From assembly GCA_021464415.1 (NCBI GenBank), contig CM038469.1:32273883-32337882 (forward strand): DNA of 64,000 bases, given 5' to 3'. A program made the translations under genes and the position numbers. The notes beneath the pieces were generated by a model. The model saw only the letters and a program-made list of their open reading frames with translations. It had not been told where the DNA came from and searched no databases. How positions within the stretch are numbered: position 1 is the stretch's first letter; every line of letters starts with the position of its first letter. Source of the DNA: Lonicera japonica (Eukaryota; Streptophyta; Magnoliopsida; Dipsacales; Caprifoliaceae). Shown here one piece after another: positions 55,797-64,000 of this stretch.

Positions 55797-56329
55797 GGGT
55801 GTGTTTGATTGGGAGTATTTTCCATGGAAAATATTCATTTTTCACTTGATTTGACAACTTAAGGTGTTTGATTGGCTTTTTTTTCTAGGCAATTGAATTC
55901 CCACTTTTGGCTCACACACTTACATTTTTCTTGTAAACAAGGAAAATATTTTCTTTGGGGGGGGGGCTAGTTTTTATTTTCCAGGCAATTGCACGATTTT
56001 CGAGACAACATTTTACCCATTTTCTACACTAAAAATGCTATAACTTAAACTACAAAATTCAAAATTTAATAAAAAATTTATATTTAAAATCTACTCATCA
56101 AGATCAATTAAACAAGATCCATCATGACTATAAAATTATGTAAAAAAAAATACCCATAATTTTTTCTACATTAAAAATGCCACAATACAACCAATATTTT
56201 CCGGGTAGAAAATTAAGGCAATCAAACACACTACAGTTCATTTTCCATGCAACTCAATTCTAGGCAATTCAATTACCGGTAACTTATTTTCTTTCTATGC
56301 AAATTCCACGCTTGCAATCAAACGCACCC
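55797..56329. mobile_element. PIF/Harbinger-type MITE, copy 1
   Basis: The ends are GGGTGTGTTTGATTGGGAG and, reversed, GGGTGCGTTTGATTGCAAG, with TAA on both sides (55794-55796 and 56330-56332), the 3-bp duplication of PIF/Harbinger. 533 bp, non-coding. A second copy lies inverted at 57518-58049. Confidence 0.85.
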
Positions 56330-56384
56330 TAATAATATAGATATTACACATGCATTTGTTAATTTAAAATGAGCTTATCATATA

Positions 56385-57300
56385 TATACAGATAATTTCC
56401 CATACGCACTTGTGGGTATTTCAGTGGGACACGGCTAAAACAAACGGAGGAAGGCTGCCTTTAACAAAACAAAACAGCAGTCAACAAAAACATACCCTCT
56501 CTTCTTTAACCGAGCATTCACTCCCCCTCTCTCACCTAATCCGATTGAAACTCCTCTCTCTCTCTCTATCCGACTGCTCCTTCTTCTCCTAACCGTGCTC
56601 CTTCTCTCTCAGCCAAATTCAACTTTGGTTATGCAAGAATTCAACCAAATTCAACTTTAGTTATGTAATATTTTTAAACATAATCGAATTCAGCCAATTT
56701 ACCTTTGGTTATGATAAAGGATCAAAATTTCCACAAAACAGATCTCCAATTCCTAAGATTATGTAAAAATTAGAATCAATGCATACTAGAATAAAACCAA
56801 ACTCGAATCAATCCATAAAACAGATCTCCAATTTCGTTTGCCTAAAAATGGGACACGATTATAAGTATACTTTGCTGCAATTCGTTCTACGAGTCTCAAA
56901 CCCAAATGAACAATCCAAAATCCAACAAGTATCAAACCCAAAATCTAACAAGTATTAAACCCAAATTCCTTTGCCAAAACGAAATTAGATTAATGCTAGA
57001 ACAAAACTCAAAACAAACTTCAACAAACCCAAATTTGAAATAACTCTGTTAATGCTTTCCTTCAATGGAGTGGAGCCTGTCTCGGTAGAGAGAAGAAGGA
57101 GCACAGTAGAGAGAAGAAGGAGTTTCAGTTTGATTAGGTGAGAGAGGGGGAGTGCAAGCTCGGTAGAGAGAGAGGGGGTTTGTTTTTGTTGACTGTCTTC
57201 CTCCGTTTTATTTTGTTAAAGACTGCATTCTTCCTTTTGTTTTAGCTGGATCCCATCGCAATACTCACAAGTATGTGTGTATGGGAAATAATCTACATAT
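56385..57300. mobile_element. Element with long inverted ends between the two MITEs
   Basis: The arms pair from ATTTCCCATACGCACTTGTG on the left to CACAAGTATGTGTGTATGGG on the right, and on through CGGAGGAAGGCTGC / GACTGTCTTCCTCCG and GTCAACAAAAAC / GTTTTTGTTGAC, over 120 bp or more. The inner parts also pair (CTCTCACCTAATC against GATTAGGTGAGAG). Non-coding. The superfamily is not clear. Confidence 0.7.
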
Positions 57301-57517
57301 ATATGTATATTTATATAATATTACACATATAAACATATTATTTAATTGTATATACATTTTTCGGGTAATTTTAAACGATAAATACTCGAAAAATGATTCC
57401 CATCCAAGAAAATATTATTTGCTCAATCCAAGATAATAATAACACCTAAAATGTAATAAAATCCATCATCAACACCACTCGAACGATCGGTAGCCAAACT
57501 TGGCGGTGTAAACACTA

Positions 57518-58049
57518 GGGTGTGTTTGATTGCAAGCGTGAAATTTGCATAGAAAGAAAATAAGTTACTGGTAATTGAATTGCCTAGAATTGAATTGTAT
57601 AAAAAATGAAGTGTAGTGTATTTGATTGCCTTAATTTTCTACCCGAAAAATATTGGTTGTATAATGGCATTTTTAATGTAGAAAAAATTATTAGTAATTT
57701 TTTTTACATAATTATATAGTCATGATAGATCATGTTTAATTGATCTTGATTAGTATATTTTAAATATTAAAATTTTATATTATTTTGAATTTTATATTTT
57801 AAGTTATGTCATTTTTAATGTAGAAAATGATAAAATTTTTGTCTCGTGAACTGTGTCCAAACATGAAAAATAAAAAATCACCTCCCCCAAATAGAACATT
57901 TTCCTCAATTGTATTAAAAATGCACATGTGTGAACCAAAAGTAAGAATTAAGTTGCTTAAAAAAAAAATCCCAATCAAACATTTTAAATTATCAAATCAA
58001 ATAAAAAATACTCATTTTCCATATAAAATATTAGCAATCAAACGCACTC
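57518..58049. mobile_element. PIF/Harbinger-type MITE, copy 2 (inverted)
   Basis: The ends are GGGTGTGTTTGATTGCAAG and, reversed, GAGTGCGTTTGATTGC. The interior is the reverse of copy 1 (GAAAATAAGTTACTGGTAATTG here, CAATTACCGGTAACTTATTTTC there). It ends 100 bp before the ATG of the PORR gene, so it forms most of that gene's proximal promoter. Confidence 0.82.
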
Positions 58050-58148
58050 TAATAAGAAATCTTTGTATTTTCGTTATCAAACCCAACAAAACCCTCCTAA
58101 ACCCTTCCTTCGTTTCCCCATTCCCACACCTCCCACCAAAACACTTAT

Positions 58149-59684
58149 ATGAAGTCAACAGTCCGCCACGCTCTCCTCAAACCTTCCCTTCACCACCACC
58201 ACCGCACCTTATCCGACGCTCCCTCCATCAAATGGGTCCGAGACCGAGCCCTCGACCACGCCGTGGAGAAAGAAAGAAACCTCAAACCCATGCTCAACCT
58301 CAAAACCCTAATCAATTACGAGCCCTCAAAGTCCCTCCCTCTCTCAATAATCGCCCAAAACAGACACTCCCTCAAAATCCCAATCCGCCCCATCGATTTC
58401 ATCCGCAAATACCCCTCAATCTTCCAAGAATTCCTCCCCGGTGGAATTGGGATAAACCCACATGTCAAATTGACCAGTGAAGTGCTTGATCTCGATGCCG
58501 AGGAGCAGTTGGTTTACCAGACTGAGAATCACAAGCAAGAAGTTGCGGATAGGCTTTTGAAGCTGTTGATGATTGGTAGAATCAATAAAATCCCTTTATG
58601 TTTATTAGAATGTCTTAAATTTGATCTGGGTTTGCCTCAAGATTATACGCAAAGCCTAGTGCCCGAATTTCCTGACTATTTTCAAGTCACTGGTAATGCT
58701 GGTAATGGTGATTTGAGTTTGGAGTTGGTTTGTTGGAGTAATGATTTAGCTGTATCTGTAATTGAAAAGAAAGCAATGAGAAGTGCTGCGGGTTATAGAA
58801 AGGGGATGCCAATTGCTTTCCCTTTACAATATTCTCGTGGATTCGAGACGGATAAGAAGTTTAAGAAGTGGGTTGATGATTGGCAAAAGTTGCCTTACAT
58901 TTCTCCTTACGAAAATGGGTTTAATCTCCCAGCAAAGAGTGACGAGTCCGATAAGTGGGCGGTTTCGGTATTACATGAGGTTCTTAATCTTTTTGTACCT
59001 AAAAAGACTGAGAAAGATAATATACTTTACCTTGGAGAGTATTTGGGGCTTAGGTCTAGGTTTAAGAGGGCGTTGCTTCAACACCCGGGTATATTTTATA
59101 TTTCGAGTAAGGTTAGAACCCATACGGTGGTTTTGAGGGAGGCTTATAAGAGGGATTTGTTGATTGGGAAGCATCCATTGATGGACATGAGGTCAAAGTA
59201 TATTCACCTCATGTACCAAGTGAAAGAGGGTGATAAATCAAAGAGTGGGCAGAAAACCGGCCCACGCAAAGCGGCCATTGATTCGAAAGAAGGGGAAGGG
59301 GAAGAAGTGGAGGGTGACGAAAGTGGGGAAGAACAAGATGAGCAATTGGGTGGCAACTTGGATTCCGAGTTTGAAGACGAGAGTGATGATGATGATTATG
59401 TTGATGAAGAGGATGAAAGTGATGACAATGATGAAGGTGAGAGTGTAATGAATAGGGGAAGATTGAGTAGGCATTCGAGGATTGAAGTGAAGAGGCCTTT
59501 GGCAAATGTGTTCAATAGGTCGGCTAGAGGAAACCCGAATAAAATTAGGGATCCAAAAACACCACGATTTTCAGGAAGAGGAGAAAAGGGTGGTGGTCGA
59601 AATGTGCGTGGGAGATCACAAGAGAGATTAGATGTACCGAGAAGCAGGGGGCGGACAAGTCGGAATCAGAGAGCTTCAACTTAG
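58149..59684 (+). CDS. PORR-domain organelle RNA-binding protein (WTF1/RPD1-like)
   Basis: A 511-residue single-exon gene, fully open. The N-terminus (MKSTVRHALLKPSLHHHHRTLS) is basic with few acidic residues, as in a mitochondrial or plastid targeting peptide. The PORR domain follows (about 28-358), starting KWVRDRALDHAVEKERNLKP and including PLSIIAQNRHSLKIPIRPIDF, IRKYPSIFQEF, LPYISPYE and QHPGIFYISSKVRTHTVVLREAY. Known PORR proteins bind group II introns and assist splicing in organelles. After it comes a long acidic run (about 385-440), then an Arg/Gly/Ser-rich tail, unusual in length for the family. The start is the first ATG before the targeting-like region. Which family member this is cannot be settled here. 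Confidence 0.92.
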   Translation: MKSTVRHALLKPSLHHHHRTLSDAPSIKWVRDRALDHAVEKERNLKPMLNLKTLINYEPSKSLPLSIIAQNRHSLKIPIRPIDFIRKYPSIFQEFLPGGIGINPHVKLTSEVLDLDAEEQLVYQTENHKQEVADRLLKLLMIGRINKIPLCLLECLKFDLGLPQDYTQSLVPEFPDYFQVTGNAGNGDLSLELVCWSNDLAVSVIEKKAMRSAAGYRKGMPIAFPLQYSRGFETDKKFKKWVDDWQKLPYISPYENGFNLPAKSDESDKWAVSVLHEVLNLFVPKKTEKDNILYLGEYLGLRSRFKRALLQHPGIFYISSKVRTHTVVLREAYKRDLLIGKHPLMDMRSKYIHLMYQVKEGDKSKSGQKTGPRKAAIDSKEGEGEEVEGDESGEEQDEQLGGNLDSEFEDESDDDDYVDEEDESDDNDEGESVMNRGRLSRHSRIEVKRPLANVFNRSARGNPNKIRDPKTPRFSGRGEKGGGRNVRGRSQERLDVPRSRGRTSRNQRAST

Positions 59685-59935
59685 TAGAGATTCAGTTATT
59701 TGCTGAAGCACCACATGCGATAGGTTTGCTTCTACTCTGTAGAGATTCACAAGCCCTCAACATATGTCAGGTCTTGTTATTTGGCAATTTTGCCATCTCA
59801 TTTGTGCGATAATTATTAACTTGCTCAAGCTGTTGTAGTATTGTTATTGAATTAATTGATTGTGCTCAGTTTGTTAGTTTGCAATAATAGTCCCTGGTTA
59901 TATTTATTTTGTTATATATATGTATATATGTATCA
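59685..59935 (+). other. PORR gene 3' region
   Basis: Likely 3' UTR and downstream flank, T-rich. A SINE begins 251 bp after the stop codon. Confidence 0.5.
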
Positions 59936-60126
59936 ACCCAAGGGGTTGCCATAGCGGTAAGGGCGAACTTGGGATTGTGTAGGTAGGCGCAAGGTCTCAG
60001 GTTCGATTCCCCACTGCGTGAAACCTTTCTTGGGCCACTGGGGCGTCTCCCGGTCGAGCAACCAGGGCCTTATGGGATTAGTGGGGGTGTGGCCTTACCC
60101 ATGGTTATCAAAAATATAAAATAAAA
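59936..60126 (+). mobile_element. tRNA-derived SINE, full length
   Basis: Starts ACCCAAGGGGTTGCCATAGC (A-box GCCATAGCGGTAAGGG) with B-box GGTTCGATTCC at about 60000-60010, a tRNA-unrelated body and an AAAATA-rich tail. An 18-bp duplication ATATGTATATATGTATCA flanks it (59918-59935 and 60127-60144). Intact boundaries suggest a young insertion. Confidence 0.88.
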
Positions 60127-60144
60127 ATATGTATATATGTATCA

Positions 60145-60630
60145 GCTTCCTTCTAAGGAAAATACTGGGATTAATGGATGAATTTTTTCGTCGAATTTGG
60201 TGGAGATGATTTATGATGAGTAGATTCTCTCCATGAAATTTCAGCAAAAAATCAATCTACAAGTGTGTTTAATGAAAAATAATATATAGGTGTGTGTACA
60301 CTTTCAACCGTTGAAATCTTTGATGATCATCTCATCCACTTCTAAAAATCTGTCCATATACCACCTGAATGGACAATCCTTTTTTTTTTCTTAAAGAGTG
60401 TACGTTCTTCTTTAGAGCAGATCTGATATGTATGCTTCTATGCATTTATATGTTTCAGATTATATAGCTCCATATTGTAATGATATCTATGCTTAGCTTC
60501 GATGAAATGAGATTCAGCTTTCCTTTGGGGTTGTTTCACAAGGAGAACAAATAAATATCTTCTCTACACCTTCACTGATTCCAATGACATAATTGACTTC
60601 AATTTTCTTAGGACCTGCTGTCCACATTTA
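60145..60630. other. Intergenic DNA
   Basis: No gene seen. GGTGGAGATGATTTATGATGAG and the later GATGATCATCTCATCCACTTC form a loose inverted pair, possibly an old MITE. Confidence 0.4.
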
Positions 60631-60650
60631 AGTTCATAATACGCAAAGAG

Positions 60651-60762
60651 GGAAAGTGTGAGCATTCACACAGTGCACCCAGGTTTGAGTCCCGGGCCCC
60701 CTCTCCTTCTTGAGCCGCCTGGATTTATCAACCGCCTGTATTAAAAATAAGGGAAAAAAAAG
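60651..60762 (+). mobile_element. Short tRNA-derived SINE
   Basis: Contains B-box-like GGTTTGAGTCCCGG at about 60690-60704 and an A-rich tail. The duplication AGTTCATAATACGCAAAGAG (60631-60650) recurs as AGTTCATAATACCCAAAAAG from 60763. The A-box region is weak; probably a 5'-shortened copy. Confidence 0.72.
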
Positions 60763-60784
60763 AGTTCATAATACCCAAAAAGAG

Positions 60785-61062
60785 TTAAAAACATTACCCA
60801 TCCTGCCGGTAGCAAACTTGATTGCCTAGGCCACCTAGTGGTTGGAGCACCTTTGTGGGCCTAGGTGGGGATTTTAGAAATCTGCAAAGATCTTTGGCTT
60901 GTGGAAGGTGATTAAAACAAGTGATTTCCAATTGGTTGCATAGGGCTTTTATAATGGGTTTTCTGGTCTTAAAGGCCTCACCTCGATGGATCGAATTTTG
61001 ATACGATCTGTAAGAGAATAACTTCAAGTTTCAGGCTTGGACTCAATTTTCTGTGCTAGAAG
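60785..61062. other. Unassigned DNA
   Basis: A GCCTAGGCCACCTAG / GGGCCTAGGTGGGG pair near 60820-60870 recalls the CCTAGG-word hAT-type ends, but no terminal CAATGTT is present. No protein recognised. Confidence 0.35.
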
Positions 61063-61839
61063 CAATGTTTAAACATCAGTCGAGGTGAGGTGTCTTCGCC
61101 TCGAGGTGGAATGGTGCACCAATTTTTTTTCACTGCTATACACAAGCAAATTTGTTCTCTTTTTTATTTACAGAACACCACACGATTTCCTAGGCATCTT
61201 AAATAAATAACATCAACAAAACCTCCCTCCCTCTTTATCGACCAAATCTCTCCATCGATGGTTTGAATACAATTGTGAACTCTTGGTATTGTTCAGTCTT
61301 CACTGATATGTATTTTATGACTTATTCACTGGAATCTTCACTGGTATATATATAATAGGTCTATAACAGCATAATAGTAATACTAAAAGTTTATGTGTTA
61401 TATATGAATCTCAGTTAACAATAAGTATATTTTTAACCCTTATTTTTGTGTGTATCTCAGTGACTTGTCCCTTCAAATAAATTTTTGGTTCCTCTTGTTT
61501 TGCGTTTGTATCTACTATCTAGTATTACATATTATATATGTGTGTGTGTGTGTGCGCGTGCGTGTTGTTTGGTGATGATTCATCATTCATCACACTATTA
61601 ATACTTGATATTCTACTATGCAATGATGATAAACTATTAGTAATATTGATTATGATTTTCTTTTTGTGATGACTTTAATGGTATATATATTATTTGTGAT
61701 CATGATGCTTTGTTGTTTAGATTTTGTGCATATATTATTTAATAATTTTCTAGATTTGTTTACTTCTAACTATGAGGCCTACGCCTCGCCTCACTCGAGC
61801 AAAATGCCTTGAATGCATCTCGCACTTTCTAAGACATTG
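61063..61839. mobile_element. hAT-type non-autonomous element (GAGGCGTAAGCC-word type), copy 2
   Basis: The ends are CAATGTTTAAACATCAG and, reversed, CAATGTCTTAGAAAGTG. Flanking GCTAGAAG (61055-61062) and GCTAGTAA (61840-61847) match at 6 of 8 positions. CGCCTCGAGG and GGCCTACGCCTCGCC words occur at the two ends, as in 17373-18186. A (TG)n microsatellite lies inside (about 61541-61565). Confidence 0.7.
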
Positions 61840-61847
61840 GCTAGTAA

Positions 61848-62120
61848 GAAAGACTCTAGGAGTAGCTGAGAAGATTAAAAAAGTGTCAGAAGGAATTTTT
61901 GTGGTATGGGATTAGGGCAATAGAGAGAGTAATTTGCTTAGTTGGGATCTCGTTTCTAGATCTAGGGAGGTGGTGGATTAGGGTTGAGGAATTTAGTTTG
62001 TGAAAACATTTGTTCATCTAAATTGCTTGTGCAGTTATTGGAGCTGAATTCTCTTTGGCATAGGGTGAGATTAGGAGAAAACTTTTGTGCTTCATAGGGA
62101 GGAATGGATTCATTCTATGA
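61848..62120 (+). pseudogene. LINE ORF2 fragment, heavily decayed
   Basis: The plus strand gives SNLLSWDLVSRSRE, close to the HLVDWETVSKCKE segment of the LINE at 1-3450, followed by fragments like the next LINE block (LCFIGRNGF) in other frames. Stops and shifts are frequent. Family is clear, boundaries are not. Confidence 0.5.
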
Positions 62121-63306
62121 ATTTATCCGCTTTTTATTTCTATAGATTGACACAAAGTTGGGGACAAAATACAAATTTCACTTTTGTTTTTGGATATGAT
62201 ATACTTTTGTTCACTTTTTCTATATCCTTGTTTATATTTCCTTTCGTTGCTTCTCAACATTTGGATTTTTATCTTCATATCTTTGAATAATAGGAGTCTG
62301 ATGAAGCCTTCTGAGTTTGACTTCTAAATTAAATTCTTGCAATTTCTCTTCTGTATTCTTTAGTAGTTTGATGGTTCTACAATTGTTTATGGTAAAGCCT
62401 TCTTCACTTACCTTATTCATACTTTATTCCGATCGTCTTTCCCCTTAGTATTTTTTATCTGGCAAAGTTCCATGATCACTTTTGCGGAGGAACAAGTGCG
62501 TTATTTGGTAGTATGGTGTATATGGACAAGACTGACTGTTGTATTTGGCGAGGACTAAGTTTGTCTTTGCGTATTGAGACTAGGATGGCAACGTGGCTTA
62601 AGCCGGCTGATTTTTGATCCCTATCCTAATTGGTCGGGTTTACCCCGATTTTTTAAAACCAGGGCAGGTGTGTTTTAAAATAAAAATCCGTTAGGGGGTT
62701 GGACGTTCGGTCGAGTTTGCATGAATTGGGTGGCTATCTTGATGGTAAGATCCTATAAATCTGCTCCCTCTTTCTCTGCCGTGTAGTATCTGGTCGTGGC
62801 CTTTTGATGGTATATTTGTGTCAAGTATCTTGGTGGGTTTGCTTGTGGTGCTGGGTTTTCTTTGAAGGCTGTATAGAAGGCAACATTAAAATATGGGCTT
62901 TTGTACTATACCATCTTTAGTTTTCAGGTTCTTTCCCCTCTTCCCCTTTTTCTTTCTTTAAACTTTTTATACGTGGTGTGGAGTTTGGTACGGAGAAGTG
63001 GCCTGAATTGGAATATAGGCATTTGATGGGGCTGTATTTTTAAAGTTAAATCACTGTTTTTGAGGATTCTCTTCTTGGAATTCTCACCCAACCCTTTCTG
63101 TAGGCCTAATACTTTGATAGGAGGGGAAGGGTATGTTGAGAATTCTTGTTGTTTGGGCATCTAAGAAGGGAAAAGAAAGGAAAGGACTTTTGGCTGGAGC
63201 AATCACAAGTTGGTCATAGGCCTATAGTGGTAATCTAAGACCAATAAAAATGTGGCTAAAATCCTTCAAACAATTTATACTATGCAAAAACTTATCTTGT
63301 TATTTG
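62121..63306. other. Unassigned DNA
   Basis: No gene recognised. TAGGATGGCAACGTGG at 62583 resembles an hAT end; a matching right end was not found. Possibly more decayed LINE and hAT sequence. Confidence 0.4.
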
Positions 63307-64000
63307 CAATGTTCTAAAAATCGCTAGGCGCTCCTAGGTCGGCGAGGGGGGGCCTAGCGCCTAGAGGATTAATCGGTCAAACAATTTTTTATTAAAAATA
63401 TTATTTTAAATAACATAATACTAATAAAACATAATATACCTTTCAAATTAACATCTCCGTCTCAATGTTTTAAAACCAAAAGTTATGATAAGTACAAAAT
63501 AAATAGCACAACTAAATTTTTACATAAATAAGAATAAGTGAATAACATATAACAATACTAGGTTACTAAATATTAAATAATAAATACTAAAAATATGAAA
63601 TAATATAAGTTATATAACAATGTTAAATAATAACAGTATTAAATAATATAAGTTATATAACAATGTTAAATACTAACAGTATTAAATAATATAAGTTATA
63701 TAACAATATTATTTATATTACTAATTTAAAAATAAAATAAAACAAATAAAAATTACAAATCTACAAAAGAAGTAAAAATCTGAAAAAGCAAATTGGTTAA
63801 CTAACAATTGTACCTTTTTACCCTTTTTTTTTATTTTTTTTTAACTTTTTATTATTATTAATTGTAACAAAGCCCTAACTCATCCCATCCGTTTCTACGC
63901 TTCTACGCCGCTCCACGCTCTCCCGTCTTCGATCGTCACTCTCGCTCCATCCTTCATCCCTCCGGTCGTCACTCTCCTTCATCCCTCCGGTATGCACTCT
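63307..64000. mobile_element. hAT-type non-autonomous element (CTAGGCG-word type), cut by the window end
   Basis: Begins CAATGTTCTAAAAATCGCTA, then GGCGCTCCTAGG and GCCTAGCGCCTAG, and continues like 7159-7683 (ATTATTTTAAATAACATAAT). An AT-rich zone has an ATAAGTTATATAACAATGTTA repeat (63605-63710). The last 130 bases switch to a pyrimidine-rich leader-like stretch with AAAGCCCTAACTC and a repeated CGTCACTCTC. The right end is outside the window. Confidence 0.7.

Noticed and set aside
57827..58480. 217-codon open frame overlapping the PORR gene start
   Set aside because: It is proline/arginine-rich in the wrong frame over the PORR N-terminus and crosses a MITE end. The PORR frame has clear domain motifs.
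59209..59505. Minus-strand open frames opposite the PORR acidic run
   Set aside because: Histidine/isoleucine-rich shadows of GAT/GAA repeats on the coding strand.
59990..60015. Possible tRNA gene (B-box GGTTCGATTCC)
   Set aside because: No cloverleaf or acceptor stem, an A-rich tail, and an 18-bp target duplication: it is a SINE.
1..64000. CRISPR arrays, bacterial operons, riboswitches
   Set aside because: No regularly spaced repeats or bacterial gene layout; the window is plant nuclear DNA.

Overview
This is nuclear DNA from a flowering plant, most likely a eudicot. It is AT-rich, has GT-AG introns, two recognisable host genes, and dense plant-type transposons (L1-like LINE, Ty1/copia, Ty3/gypsy, hAT, CACTA, PIF/Harbinger, MITEs, tRNA-derived SINEs), plus an endogenous plant pararetrovirus. 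No bacterial or organellar gene organisation is present. The species cannot be named from sequence alone.

Layout. 1-19.5 kb: a tyrosine-specific protein phosphatase gene (PTP1-like) on the minus strand. Seven exons fit together in phase for 312 codons; the last short exon is not in the window. Its introns hold an antisense LINE, copia debris, MITEs and several hAT-type elements. 19.5-27.1 kb: intergenic DNA with a short deletion-derived copia element bounded by two LTRs. 27.1-42.8 kb: a nest. An hAT element holds a CACTA element; the CACTA holds a PIF/Harbinger element, which holds a solo LTR; the CACTA also holds a rearranged gypsy fragment and exon-intron fragments of two host genes, a rhomboid-like protease and a fatty acid amide hydrolase (FAAH). 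42.8-47.2 kb: a foldback element with a SINE in one arm, and a small hAT element. 47.2-54.6 kb: a nearly full-length endogenous caulimovirid (florendovirus/petuvirus-like), minus strand, between two 363-bp copies of the target. 55.1-58.1 kb: SINEs and a palindromic cluster of MITEs. 58.1-59.7 kb: an intact single-exon PORR-domain (organelle RNA-binding) gene on the plus strand. 59.7-64 kb: SINEs, hAT-type elements and LINE debris.

The two host genes are unrelated in function: PTP1 is a signalling phosphatase, the PORR protein an organellar intron-splicing type factor. Nothing suggests a cluster or pathway. The biology here is mostly insertion, nesting, gene-fragment capture and virus endogenisation.

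Most notable: (1) the CACTA that captured rhomboid and FAAH exons with their introns; (2) the pararetrovirus with a 37-bp terminal redundancy, a long near-identical target duplication and filler DNA; (3) six hAT-type elements sharing CAATGTT(C/T)TAAAA-type ends, each with its own repeated terminal word and most with a pyrimidine-rich, leader-like core.
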